Shown piece after piece: positions 25,297-34,695 of a stretch of 64,000 nt of DNA. A model generated the notes under the pieces. It searched no databases and was not told the DNA's origin. It worked only from the letters and a program-made list of their open reading frames with translations. The stretch's first letter is position 1. Every line of letters starts with the position of its first letter. Origin of the DNA: Hyphomicrobiaceae bacterium (lineage in GTDB: Bacteria; Pseudomonadota; Alphaproteobacteria; Rhizobiales; Hyphomicrobiaceae); contig JACKJI010000002.1 in NCBI GenBank assembly GCA_020638035.1, forward strand, positions 248,001-312,000, written 5' to 3'. The translations under genes and the position numbers were made by a program.

Positions 25297-28190
25297 GCAT
25301 TGGCGCCCTCGCTTTCCTCAATCCCTGGCTGCTGACGGGCCTCGCCACGCTGCCGCTGATCTACTGGCTGCTGCGCACGGTGCCACCGCGCCCCAAGCAG
25401 GTCGAGTTTCCACCAACGCGCATTCTCGTCGGCCTCGACAACCGCGAGAAGACCCCGGCCAAGACGCCCTGGTGGCTGATGCTGATCCGGCTTGCCGCGG
25501 CCGCACTCGTTATCCTTGCGCTCGCCGAGCCTGTCCGCAACCCGACCCGAGAGGGACCACTCAAGGGCTCAGGTCCGGTCGTCGTGATGATCGATAACGG
25601 CTGGTCGTCGGCCACACGCTGGAGCGAGCATCGCGCCATGGCGGAGCGGGTCATCGACACCGCAGAGGCTGAGGGGCGCCCGGTGATCATCCTGCCGACT
25701 GCACTCCAGTCCAAAACGTTCAAGATCGCACTGGAAGCTCCCGCAAAAGCCCGATCGACGCTCGCAGCATTGTCGCCCATGCCTTATGCACCTCAGCGCA
25801 CCAGAGCGCTCGATGCCGTGTCGGCTGTGCTCGATAAGACGACTGGTGCCAGTATCGCCTGGCTTGCCGACGGCATTGCACACGCGGAAGAAGCCGAAAC
25901 GACAGCCTTGATGCAGCGCCTGGCAAGCATCGCACCTGGAGATCGTCTCACCGTAATTACCGATAATGAGAGCCACGGTCCGCTAGGCCTTGCTGCTGCG
26001 TCTGGCCGAGGCGGTCGCCTTGAAGCGCGTATCATGCGCGCCTCGGGCGCGGCGCGGACGGGGCAGATCCATGCCTTTTCAGCACGCGGTGAGCGGCTTG
26101 GCGAAACCGCCTTCACATTCGATGGAGATGCCGTTGCCGCAACCGCGGTGTTCGACATGCCGCTCGAACTGCGCAATCAGGTGACGCGCCTTGAGATCGC
26201 AGGCGAACGGTCGGCTGGCGCCGTCGCGCTGATCGACGCCAGCACCCGCTGGCACCGAGTCGGGCTTATTTCCGGTGAGAGCCAGGAGCAGTCTCAGCCG
26301 CTGCTCGCACCGCTCTATTACATCGAAAAGGCACTGGCGCCCTATTCAGAGCTGATCGTCGCCAAGGATGCCAATCTCGCTGCCAACATCGATACCATCC
26401 TGAAGCAGAACGCCACCGTCTTGATGCTCGCCGATATCGGCACCATCACCGGGGATCTGCACAAGGAAGTCGAGACCTGGGTCAACAAGGGCGGTGTCCT
26501 TGTTCGTTTCGCCGGTCCGCGCCTTGAAAAGGGTGGCGATGAACTGATGCCGGTGCCCTTGCGCGTCGGCGGGCGCACGCTGGGTGGCGCGCTCTCCTGG
26601 TCGACCCCGCAACAACTTGCGGCCTTTGAGGAGAAGAGCCCGTTCGCCGGACTGGTCGTGCCGGCAGATGTCACCGTCAATCGACAGGTACTGGCCGATC
26701 CCGCGCGCATTGGGCCCGACATTGCCGTGTGGGCCCGCCTTGCCGACGGCACGCCGCTTGTCACTGCCAAGCGCGTCGGCGACGGTCAGATCGTGCTGTT
26801 CCACGTCACCGCCAACTCCGACTGGTCGAACCTGCCGATCTCGGGCCTGTTCGTCGATATGCTGCGCCGCATATCCACCATGGGCCGCATCGGCAGGACC
26901 GCTTCTGCTGGCGACGCCACGACCATGGCCGGAACCGAGGCGATCACGACCGCGGGCACGGGTCCTGAGGTTCTGGCCCCGATCCGCACGCTCGACGGCT
27001 TTGGAACGCTTTCCCCGCCACCACCGACGGCGCAGGCCGTGCCTGCAGCCACCTTCGCCTCGCTGTCGCCAGGCTTCGATCATCCACCGGGCCTTTACGG
27101 TCCCGAAGCTAGCCCGCGCGCACTCAATGTTCTGGATGAAAAATCCACTGTCGCTCCGCTTCCCGGCCTGCCGCCCGGCGCGCGCACGCTCGGCTATCAG
27201 TCGGAGACCTCTCAACCGCTCAAGCCGTGGCTGCTCGCCCTTGCCCTGGGTCTCATCTTCATCGATATCCTGGCTGTCGTGCTGTTGAGCATGGGTGGCT
27301 TGGGTGCCCTGCTCCGGCGGCCGGCGCACGCTGCTCTCGTCATTGCTGCTGTCGGTATCAGCATCACCGCATCGCTTTCGCTCGCGCCAGCGGCCGCGCG
27401 GGCACAGAACGCCTCGTCCGCGACACCACCGGCTGACGTTGCGATTGCCCTGAAGGCGACGAGCAAAGTGACCTTCGGCTATGTGCTGACGGGGGACGCC
27501 AAGACCGACGAGACAAGCCGCATCGGGCTCACCGGCCTGTCGCGCGTGCTGGAAACACGCACTGCCGTCACGCCCGGCACGCCACTTCCCGTCAACATCA
27601 CCGACGACGAAATCGCCTTCTATCCCGTGCTCTACTGGCCGGTATTGGAGAGCGCGCAGTCGCTGCCGGAGGCGACGCTGGCCAAGATCGACGCCTACAT
27701 GAAGCAGGGTGGCATGCTGATCTTCGACACGCTCGACTACGGCAGCGGGCGGCCGTCCAGTCTGCAAGGCGCGGGCGAAGATACGCCGTTGCAACGCATC
27801 CTCGCAGGCCTTGATCTGCCGCGTTTGGAGCCTGTGCCCGAAGGCCATGTCCTGACGAAGGCGTTCTACCTGCTCCGCTCCTTCCCGGGCCGCTGGGACG
27901 GCGGCACGATGTGGGTTGAGGCCGCGACCGAACGGCCCGGCGACGATGACAGCCGGCATGCCCGCCGCGCCGATGGCGTGACGTCGATCGTCATCACATC
28001 CAATGATCTCGCCTCGGCGTGGGCGCTCGACGAACGCGGCCGGCCGCTCTACCCAACGGTTCCGGGCGGCGAGACCCAACGCGAGATGGCCTTCCGCGTC
28101 GGCGTCAATCTCGCCATGCATGCCCTGACCGGCAACTACAAGGCCGATCAAGTGCACGTCCCTGCCCTTCTCGAACGCCTGGGCCAGTAG
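25293..28190 (+). CDS. BatA-like N-terminal / DUF4159 membrane protein
   Basis: 965 residues. The N-terminus (ALAFLNPWLLTGLATLPLIY and PWWLMLIRLAAAALVILA) matches the Aerotolerance/BatA domain with two membrane segments. A large periplasmic part with a VWA-like portion follows, then two more membrane segments near residues 645-665 and 680-705. The C-terminal DUF4159 domain (about 720-965) contains DEIAFYPVLYWPV and RILAGLDLPRLEP. It is the central part of the MoxR/DUF58/DUF4159 block. Loss of related Bat genes affects oxygen tolerance or envelope integrity in other bacteria; the role here is not known. Confidence 0.88.
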   Translation: MSIGALAFLNPWLLTGLATLPLIYWLLRTVPPRPKQVEFPPTRILVGLDNREKTPAKTPWWLMLIRLAAAALVILALAEPVRNPTREGPLKGSGPVVVMIDNGWSSATRWSEHRAMAERVIDTAEAEGRPVIILPTALQSKTFKIALEAPAKARSTLAALSPMPYAPQRTRALDAVSAVLDKTTGASIAWLADGIAHAEEAETTALMQRLASIAPGDRLTVITDNESHGPLGLAAASGRGGRLEARIMRASGAARTGQIHAFSARGERLGETAFTFDGDAVAATAVFDMPLELRNQVTRLEIAGERSAGAVALIDASTRWHRVGLISGESQEQSQPLLAPLYYIEKALAPYSELIVAKDANLAANIDTILKQNATVLMLADIGTITGDLHKEVETWVNKGGVLVRFAGPRLEKGGDELMPVPLRVGGRTLGGALSWSTPQQLAAFEEKSPFAGLVVPADVTVNRQVLADPARIGPDIAVWARLADGTPLVTAKRVGDGQIVLFHVTANSDWSNLPISGLFVDMLRRISTMGRIGRTASAGDATTMAGTEAITTAGTGPEVLAPIRTLDGFGTLSPPPPTAQAVPAATFASLSPGFDHPPGLYGPEASPRALNVLDEKSTVAPLPGLPPGARTLGYQSETSQPLKPWLLALALGLIFIDILAVVLLSMGGLGALLRRPAHAALVIAAVGISITASLSLAPAAARAQNASSATPPADVAIALKATSKVTFGYVLTGDAKTDETSRIGLTGLSRVLETRTAVTPGTPLPVNITDDEIAFYPVLYWPVLESAQSLPEATLAKIDAYMKQGGMLIFDTLDYGSGRPSSLQGAGEDTPLQRILAGLDLPRLEPVPEGHVLTKAFYLLRSFPGRWDGGTMWVEAATERPGDDDSRHARRADGVTSIVITSNDLASAWALDERGRPLYPTVPGGETQREMAFRVGVNLAMHALTGNYKADQVHVPALLERLGQ

Positions 28191-28199
28191 GGAGGGGAC

Positions 28200-30332
28200 A
28201 TGAGCAACTGGTCGATCGACTTTTCACCCTTCCTGCCCGGTCCGTTCTTCGTCGTGGCGGCCCTCATCGCGCTCGTGCTCGTCGCGCTGCTGCTATGGCG
28301 CCGGTCGCGCGGCGCATTGTTGCGGGCGTTGGCAATCGCCGCCCTGCTCGCCGCCCTCGCCAACCCGACGCTGCGCGAGGAGGAGCGGGAGAGCCTCGCC
28401 AACATCGCCCTCGTCCTCGTCGACGAGAGCACGTCGCAAACGCTGGCCGAGCGCCCTGCACAGGCGGCTGCGATCCGTGCTGATCTCGAGCGAAAGTTGA
28501 AGGGTGCGAAGAACCTCGAAGTGAAATGGTTCACTGCCGCCCGGCCGGTGGATGGCACCATGTCAGGTACGCAGCTCTTTGCCGAACTCAATCGAGCGCT
28601 TGCCAACACGCCGCCTGACCGCCTCGCCGGCGTCATCATGATCACCGACGGGCAGGTCCACGACATTCCCGCAAGCGTCGCGGCACTCGGATTTGATGCG
28701 CCCGTTCATGCGCTGCTGACCGGCATGCCCGACGAGTTTGACCGGCGCATCGAAGTCCTGCAGGCGCCGCGCTACGGCATCGTCGGGCAGTCGCGCGAGA
28801 TCGAGTTTGCCGTACGCGAAACCGGCAAGGCCGGACGGGCCGGAGACATCGTCAGTCTCGTCGTTCGCCGCGAGGGCCAGCCCGACGAAACGGTTCGCAC
28901 CGCCATCGGCCGCACGACCAAGATCGACATGCCTTTCCCGCATGCGGGACAGAACATTCTCGAACTGGAACTGGAGACGGCCGAGGGCGAACTCACTCCG
29001 GCCAACAACCGCGTCGTCGTTGCCGCGGAAGGCGTGCGCGAAAATCTGCGCGTGTTGCTTGTCTCGGGCGAGCCGCATGCCGGCGAGCGCACGTGGCGCA
29101 ACCTCCTGAAGTCAGATGCCGCCGTCGATCTCGTCCACTTCACCATTCTGCGCCCGCCCGAGAAGCAGGACGGCACGCCGATCAACCAGCTTTCGCTGAT
29201 CGCCTTCCCGACGCGCGAGCTGTTCTCGGAGAAGATCAAGGATTTCGACCTGATCATCTTCGATCGCTATCAGCACCGCGGCATCCTGCAGATCATCTAC
29301 TACGACAACATCGCGCGGTACGTGGAGGAGGACGGCGGCGCGTTGCTGGTCGCCGCCGGCGATGATTATGCGGGCCGCTACAGCCTGCAACGAACACCGC
29401 TCGCGCCGATCCTGCCCGGCGTGCCGACGGGCCGGGTCATCGAGCAGCCGTTCAAGGCGACGATCACCGGTGAGGGCAGCAAGCATCCCGTCACGCGCGG
29501 GCTTCCGGGTGTCGGCAATCAGGTCGCCTCGGCGGATCCGAAAGCCGAGCCGGCCTGGGGCCGCTGGTTCCGCCAGGTCGAGGTGAAGCCGGAACGCGGC
29601 ACCGTCGTCATGAAGGGCGCTGAAGAGGCCCCGCTGTTGCTGCTCGACCGCAAGGGCAAAGGCCGCGTGGCGCTGCTCACCTCCGATCAGGCGTGGCTGT
29701 GGGCGCGCGGCTATGACGGCGGCGGACCGCACACCGACCTGTTGCGCCGCCTGTCGCACTGGCTGATGAAGGAGCCCGATCTGGAGGAAGAGCGGCTGCT
29801 TGCCAATGCCCGCGGACTGAAACTGACCATCGAGCGCCGCACGATGGCGGAGGAGACGACGCCGGTTACGGTGCGCACGCCGCAAGGCAAGACAAGCGAG
29901 GTGACGCTCGAGAAGGTCGCACCCGGCCTCTTCCGCACGGTCGTCGATGTCGAGCGTCCCGGCCTTTACAAGATGACCCAGGGCGAACTCTCGGCAATCG
30001 CCCACGCCGGTGTCGAGGACGTGCGCGAGATGAGCGAGGTCACCGCGACCGAGGACAAGCTCGAACCGCTCGTCTCCGCTACGGGAGGCGGCATCTTCTG
30101 GACGAAAGGCGCAGGCCTCTTCGGCACAGCCTCGGCGAGCGATGTCACCGTGCCGCGCGTCGCCATGATGTCGGCAGCGCGGGTGATGGCCGGCAACGGC
30201 TGGATGGGCTTGAAGGACCGTGCGGCGTTTGTCACCCGCGGCGTCAAGCTGACACCGATGTTCACCGGCTTTGCAGCCCTCGCCGCGCTGCTCGCGTTCA
30301 TGGCACTCGCCTGGTGGCGGGAAGGCAAGTAG
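28200..30332 (+). CDS. large membrane protein of the MoxR/DUF58 operon (VWA- and glutamine-amidotransferase-like)
   Basis: 710 residues. Two membrane segments lie at the N-terminus (residues about 13-35 and 40-58) and one at the C-terminus (FTGFAALAALLAFMALAWW). Between them is a VWA-like part (IALVLVDESTSQT, LAGVIMITDGQVHDIPA) and a class I glutamine-amidotransferase-like part (LLVSGEPHAGERTW, DLIIFDRYQHRG). It begins nine bases after the DUF4159 gene with GGGAGGGG just before the start, so it is translationally linked. It is the last gene of the block. Confidence 0.83.
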   Translation: MSNWSIDFSPFLPGPFFVVAALIALVLVALLLWRRSRGALLRALAIAALLAALANPTLREEERESLANIALVLVDESTSQTLAERPAQAAAIRADLERKLKGAKNLEVKWFTAARPVDGTMSGTQLFAELNRALANTPPDRLAGVIMITDGQVHDIPASVAALGFDAPVHALLTGMPDEFDRRIEVLQAPRYGIVGQSREIEFAVRETGKAGRAGDIVSLVVRREGQPDETVRTAIGRTTKIDMPFPHAGQNILELELETAEGELTPANNRVVVAAEGVRENLRVLLVSGEPHAGERTWRNLLKSDAAVDLVHFTILRPPEKQDGTPINQLSLIAFPTRELFSEKIKDFDLIIFDRYQHRGILQIIYYDNIARYVEEDGGALLVAAGDDYAGRYSLQRTPLAPILPGVPTGRVIEQPFKATITGEGSKHPVTRGLPGVGNQVASADPKAEPAWGRWFRQVEVKPERGTVVMKGAEEAPLLLLDRKGKGRVALLTSDQAWLWARGYDGGGPHTDLLRRLSHWLMKEPDLEEERLLANARGLKLTIERRTMAEETTPVTVRTPQGKTSEVTLEKVAPGLFRTVVDVERPGLYKMTQGELSAIAHAGVEDVREMSEVTATEDKLEPLVSATGGGIFWTKGAGLFGTASASDVTVPRVAMMSAARVMAGNGWMGLKDRAAFVTRGVKLTPMFTGFAALAALLAFMALAWWREGK

Positions 30333-30479
30333 CCGCGCCCGTCCAGCTCTCATCCTGCGCCGGAGCCGCGGTCACGTCTTCAGCTTCAGCAGATTGCGCA
30401 CGCCGAGCAGAAACAGGAACACCGAACCCAGCGACAGCAGCGTCCTGTTGGCGGGACTAAGAAGCAGAGTTGGCGTTCT

Positions 30480-30495
30480 TAGGGTCCGGACCCTA
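30480..30495. repeat. perfect 16-bp palindrome TAGGGTCCGGACCCTA
   Basis: The palindrome lies between the convergent membrane-protein operon and the EamA gene. The stop codon of the EamA gene (30493-30495, reverse strand) is the palindrome's end. It is the same core as at 8298-8315 and 62539-62550. Confidence 0.65.
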
Positions 30496-31290
30496 GCCAG
30501 CCAGCCGGAAAAGCAGCACGCCGGCGACGACGACCGCGATGCCGAGGAGGTCGAGCCGCGTTAGTCGCTCACGGAAGTAGAGCCAAGAGATGAGGACCGA
30601 AAACACCACCTCGATCTGGCCGACGGCAATGACGTAGGAGGCGTTCGTCAGGGTGAAGGCGAGGAACCAGGCGATCGAGCCCACCGCACTGGCGACACCG
30701 ACGAACGCCGACAGACCGCGCGTCCGCCAGATGCCGCCCATGAAGCTCGGCTCGCGCCAGGTGAGCCAGGCCCCCAGCATGATCACCTGAAGGCCCGTCA
30801 CTGCGACCACCGTCACCGCGCCGCGCTCAACGGCATCCGCTGCACCGAGCGACAGACTAGCTTCGCGAATGGTCAGGTTGCATAGACCAAACATCAAGCC
30901 GATGAAGAGCCCCGTCGCCACCGATATGGCATCAACCTGCGTCCACCAGCGCGGACGCACACCCATGCCGGTGGCCACCGGCTGGTGCTGCGCCGACAGC
31001 ATCACCGCGCCCGCCAGCGTCAGTCCGATCGCGGCCCAGCCCCAGGCATGGATCACCTCCGAAAAGAAGGCCGTGCCGAGCAGCGCGGTAAAGATCAGGT
31101 TGGTCCGCGCCAGCTGGTTCGCGACTGCGAAGTTGCGCCGCCGGTAAAGCGACAGGAGCGCCGCCGTGCCCAGGTTCTGCGTCACCGCAGCGACCACGCA
31201 CCAGCCCAGAAAGTCCGCCCCCGGGTGCGTCAGTGGCGTTCCCGCCCAACGTAGTGCTCCAAGATAGGCGAGCATCACCGGCAGCCCCAT
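30493..31290 (-). CDS. EamA/DMT family transporter
   Basis: 265 residues with about nine or ten hydrophobic helices and two EamA-like halves; the second half holds SYVIAVGQIEVVFSVLISWL and ERLTRLDLLGIAVVVAGVLL, the classical end of an EamA repeat. Such proteins export small metabolites or amino acids across the inner membrane; the substrate is unknown. It is divergent from the dehydrogenase-like gene at 31521. Confidence 0.88.
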   Translation of the reverse strand: MGLPVMLAYLGALRWAGTPLTHPGADFLGWCVVAAVTQNLGTAALLSLYRRRNFAVANQLARTNLIFTALLGTAFFSEVIHAWGWAAIGLTLAGAVMLSAQHQPVATGMGVRPRWWTQVDAISVATGLFIGLMFGLCNLTIREASLSLGAADAVERGAVTVVAVTGLQVIMLGAWLTWREPSFMGGIWRTRGLSAFVGVASAVGSIAWFLAFTLTNASYVIAVGQIEVVFSVLISWLYFRERLTRLDLLGIAVVVAGVLLFRLAG

Positions 31291-31520
31291 CAGGGCGCGA
31301 ACATACGTCGCCGCGAATATGGAGATGCGCTCTGTGAGACGCTTCTGGGCGGCCGGCGGACCGCCTGCATCAGCGCGGCGAGGATCGCCAGCCAGATCCA
31401 GACATGCGTCGTCAACGATTTGCCCTCATGAGTTGCGCCGGGCAACGGATGAGGCTTGTCGCCGCGGGCCGCAAGGTGGAAAGTGGGGACTTGCACATCC
31501 GAGGAGCCTGGGGAACCGCT

Positions 31521-32417
31521 ATGGCAGAGGAGCGATCGATCGGCGTTGTCGGACTGGGTGAGACAGGCCGCGAACTCTGTCGCAGATTGATGCAGGCTGG
31601 CAAACGCATCACGGTTTACGACCTAGACGGGGATGTCCGCCGCTCCTATCCCGTCACGAGCCCACAATCGCGCCTTGCACCAAGCCTCACCGACCTCGGA
31701 GCCGATTGCGACGTCGTCGTTTCGGCCTTGGCGGACGCCACCCAGTTGCGCGCTGCGGCGATTGGCGACGAGGACCGTCAGGGCTTCGCTCTCGCCATGC
31801 GACCCGGCTCCGTGATCGCTCATTTCGGCATGGGTCCCTACAAGGACATTCTGCGCCTGACAGGACAATTGGGCTCCGGCGGCATCGGCCTAGTCGATGT
31901 CATGTCGTGTGGCGCCCTCGACGGCAGCGAGACGACAAGAGCGTTGGACATGCTTGTCGGGGGCCATGCGGACGTCATCGACACTGCGCGCGCCGCTCTC
32001 GATGCGCTCGGCTCGGTGACACGGGTCGGCGCAACCGGCACGGCGACCGGGCTGGCATCGTTGCGCGGTTATGTGCGGGCTGCCCGCCTCATCGCCTTGA
32101 GTGAGGCGATGCTGATCGGCCGGCACGCCGGCATCGCACCCGATATGCTCGCGCGTGTGTTCGACGGACCCGTCGCATCGGGGCCGCAATGCCGCGCGCT
32201 GACCGGTGCGCAATCTGCACCGCTGCCACCGCACGACCTTCAGAGCACCTGCCGCGCCGTTAGCGACGCGGTCCGCTTTTCCGAACACATCGGCGTTTCG
32301 GGAGAATGCGTGGCCTTCGCACGTGACATGCTCGCCGACGCGATCGTGGGTGACGGAGGCGACGATGAGAGCACGCTTCTGCGCCACTTCACCAGCATGG
32401 CGGCCGCCGATGGCTGA
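31521..32417 (+). CDS. 3-hydroxyisobutyrate-dehydrogenase-like NAD(P)-binding protein
   Basis: 298 residues from ATG 31521. The Rossmann motif is VVGLGETGRELCRRL (about 8-22), followed by a CDVVVSALAD strand and a helical C-terminal domain (GYVRAARLIALSEAMLIGR). Aligned by eye to beta-hydroxyacid dehydrogenases, the catalytic lysine and the asparagine pair of the K-x-x-N-N motif are missing: the matching stretch reads GLASLRG. It may therefore bind a nucleotide without acting as a normal dehydrogenase, or use other residues. The alignment is mine and needs a check. Confidence 0.72.
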   Translation: MAEERSIGVVGLGETGRELCRRLMQAGKRITVYDLDGDVRRSYPVTSPQSRLAPSLTDLGADCDVVVSALADATQLRAAAIGDEDRQGFALAMRPGSVIAHFGMGPYKDILRLTGQLGSGGIGLVDVMSCGALDGSETTRALDMLVGGHADVIDTARAALDALGSVTRVGATGTATGLASLRGYVRAARLIALSEAMLIGRHAGIAPDMLARVFDGPVASGPQCRALTGAQSAPLPPHDLQSTCRAVSDAVRFSEHIGVSGECVAFARDMLADAIVGDGGDDESTLLRHFTSMAAADG

Positions 32418-32601
32418 GCCCGACACGGCCGGCGACAGCGGGCGCGACTGATCTCCACTCCGCAAAACCTGTTGAAAGCGTGGATTTTCCGGGCTCTGCA
32501 TTTGCCTCGCTTGGGCGACTCGGGGAACCCTCGCCCGAAAGGCATCGGCGCGGCCGTCTCGGCCCCGGTGTCAGCCTGCGAGCTGAGCGGAGCTTCGACG
32601 A

Positions 32602-34224
32602 ATGAGCCTCCTTTACCGCGTCATCTATGCGACCCATGCCAATGGCACGCACCACAAGCTGGCGCTCGACGCGCTGCAACGGCTGACGCGCGCCGATACC
32701 GACGCGTGGCAGCGCCTGTTTCTCAAGCACGTCGAAATTTACCTCGACGGCGCCAAGGCACCGGACACGACCTTCAAGGACTTCAAGAACCACGTGCTGC
32801 ATGTGCGCGATGGCTACTGGGGTGGAGCACCCGAGAAAGTGGTGAGCTGGTATCGGCATCTGGTGAGCGCACTTGGCGAACGCAACTGGCCCGAAGCCGT
32901 CTGGTGTGCTGGCGTCCTGAGCCACTACTACACGGACCCCATCCATCCCTTCCACACCGCCCAATCGGAGGCCGAGAACAATATTCATCGCGCCGTCGAA
33001 TGGAGCATCTCGCGTGATTACGACAACCTGAAGCGCGAGGCGGAGGCCCTCTCGCGCTCGCGCTTCGTCGAGGCGCCCAATGGGGCCGATTGGCTCAAGG
33101 ACTTCGTGCTGCAGGGCGCCGACCGTGCCAATGCGCATTATGAGCGCCTGATTGCTCACTACGACTTCACAACCGGTGTCGTTGATCCGCCGGCAGGCCT
33201 TGACCCGGTCGCGCGCGACCTCATCGGCGATCTCATACTCTTCGCTGCGGATGGCTATGCGCGCGTGCTGGAACGCGCCATCGCAGAGGCCAGCGTCGCC
33301 CCGCCGACCGTCTCGCTGTCGGTGGAGACTGTGCTTGCCACTTTGAAAATTCCGTTGAAGTGGGTGCAGAAGAAGCTGGCCGATGCTGAAGATCGCCGCG
33401 TCGTCGAGGCGATGTACGACGAACTGATGGCAACCGGGCGTGTCGAGGCCGCGCTGCCAGAGGACGATCGTGCCGTCCGCGATGTCTGGGCACGCGAAGT
33501 GCTCGCACCGCGTACGCAGAAGCAGGCCCGTCGCCGCGCTGCGCGCCTGCCGGCGACAGCGGCGCCGGTCGCACGACCGCAAGCAACCGCCCGGTTGCCT
33601 GCCGCGCCTGCCGGCGGTGCAATTGCAGCCGGCACGGGCACGGCTGCCGGCGCGCCTCAGCGCCCGCGTGGCATCGCACCGGTGGCCAATCGAACCACCG
33701 AAACATTGGCTGGCCCGCCACCCGACGTGCCGCTGCCTGACATGACAAGCGCACCCCGACTTGTCGCCTACGGGCGCCATGCCGAGCCGCGTGATGCGCG
33801 CATCTATCTCGCAGCCGATGACGACGTCGAGCGCGCACCTTCGATCGGCCCGCGTACCGCCGAGCGGCTTTATGCCGTCGACATTGCGACAGTGAAGGAC
33901 TTGCTGGCTGCGGACCCGGTGCAACTCAGGGAGCGGCTTGCCACGCGTCACATCACCACGCAGACGATCACCGACTGGCAGGATCAGTCCCGTCTCGTGA
34001 TGACAGTCCCGGGATTGCGCGGCACGCATGCCCAGCTGCTCGTCGCCGCAGGCTATCGCACGCCATCCGTGATCGGCGACGCAGACCCCATCGAATTGTC
34101 CGCAAGCCTGCTCAAAGTTGCATCGACGGCCGAAGGCCAGCGCTTCCTGCGCGATGGTCCCGCGCCTGACCTTGAGCGTATCAGGTCCTGGATCGAGCAA
34201 GCCCGGCGGGCCCGGGCTGCATGA
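32602..34224 (+). CDS. zinc-dependent phospholipase C-like / DUF4332 fusion protein
   Basis: 540 residues. The N-terminal half (about 1-245) resembles zinc-dependent phospholipase C/S1-P1-like helical proteins, with metal-binding style stretches NGTHHKLALDAL and LSHYYTDPIHPFHTAQ. A low-complexity Ala/Pro/Arg linker (about 310-360) joins it to a C-terminal DUF4332 region (about 415-530) with helix-hairpin-helix style APSIGPRTAERLYAVDIATV and TVPGLRGTHAQLLVAAGY. No signal peptide is seen, so it is probably cytoplasmic. The stop overlaps the DUF3565 start by four bases. Function unknown. Confidence 0.75.
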   Translation: MSLLYRVIYATHANGTHHKLALDALQRLTRADTDAWQRLFLKHVEIYLDGAKAPDTTFKDFKNHVLHVRDGYWGGAPEKVVSWYRHLVSALGERNWPEAVWCAGVLSHYYTDPIHPFHTAQSEAENNIHRAVEWSISRDYDNLKREAEALSRSRFVEAPNGADWLKDFVLQGADRANAHYERLIAHYDFTTGVVDPPAGLDPVARDLIGDLILFAADGYARVLERAIAEASVAPPTVSLSVETVLATLKIPLKWVQKKLADAEDRRVVEAMYDELMATGRVEAALPEDDRAVRDVWAREVLAPRTQKQARRRAARLPATAAPVARPQATARLPAAPAGGAIAAGTGTAAGAPQRPRGIAPVANRTTETLAGPPPDVPLPDMTSAPRLVAYGRHAEPRDARIYLAADDDVERAPSIGPRTAERLYAVDIATVKDLLAADPVQLRERLATRHITTQTITDWQDQSRLVMTVPGLRGTHAQLLVAAGYRTPSVIGDADPIELSASLLKVASTAEGQRFLRDGPAPDLERIRSWIEQARRARAA

Positions 34225-34451
34225 AACGCCGTATCACCGGTTTTTACGAGGATGTGGAGGGTCACTTCGTGGCCATGCTCGAATGCGGCCATGAGCAGCA
34301 CGTCCGTCACAAGCCACCGCTGGTCGAGCGGCCATGGGTTTTGACCGCGGAAGGCCGCGCCTCGCGCATCGGGCAGTTGCTCGACTGCCCCTTCTGCGAC
34401 GAAACCGACGAGGATGACGACGCCACCAGCTCGGCCGGCGAAGAAGAGTGA
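34221..34451 (+). CDS. DUF3565 domain protein
   Basis: 76 residues. The family pattern is clear: RRITGFYEDVEGHFVAML, ECGHEQHVRHKPP, RPWVLTAEGRASRIG and LDCPFCDE. The conserved Cys/His positions (ECGHEQH and CPFC) suggest a small zinc site. The tail is acidic. It overlaps the preceding gene by ATGA, so both are made from one transcript. Confidence 0.88.
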   Translation: MKRRITGFYEDVEGHFVAMLECGHEQHVRHKPPLVERPWVLTAEGRASRIGQLLDCPFCDETDEDDDATSSAGEEE

Positions 34452-34550
34452 CGCACGCCGGCTACAGCCTCTCACGATCACGTCATCGCCATCCCGCTGC
34501 CAAAGAATTTCCCAACTTCAAAGCGCAACTCCCTTCGCGCTCCAGCACGA

Positions 34551-34623
34551 CTAGTGTGGTGTCTCGAAAATGCCGAGACCAGGCCGCGGCAATGATGTCG
34601 GCACTTGCCGTTCACGATGCTAG
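34551..34623. repeat. CTAG-ended palindromic repeat, copy 1
   Basis: 73 bases beginning CTAGTGTGGTGTCTCG and ending TTCACGATGCTAG, with imperfect inverted arms. Its left end is identical to the repeat at 48971 and its centre AGGCCGCGGCAA is shared with the repeat at 49064. It lies between DUF3565 and the TetR gene. Confidence 0.7.
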
Positions 34624-34695
34624 CGGCGACCCGGGGTGTCATGCGTGGTGCTGGTGGGCACCAGACCGCGCCGATGGGAACGAGGGGACGTAGTC

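Noticed and set aside
26346..28157. 603-codon reverse frame opposite the DUF4159 gene
   Set aside because: It is an antisense shadow rich in Arg/His/Gln without motifs or a ribosome site.
30372..30480. Reverse-strand remnant reading LLSLGSVFLFLLGVRNLLKL before a stop at 30372
   Set aside because: It looks like the end of a membrane protein but has no start codon and no upstream continuation; it may be a leftover or chance.
32389..34200. 603-codon reverse frame opposite the phospholipase-like/DUF4332 gene
   Set aside because: Same type of antisense shadow; the forward gene has recognisable domains and an overlapping partner.
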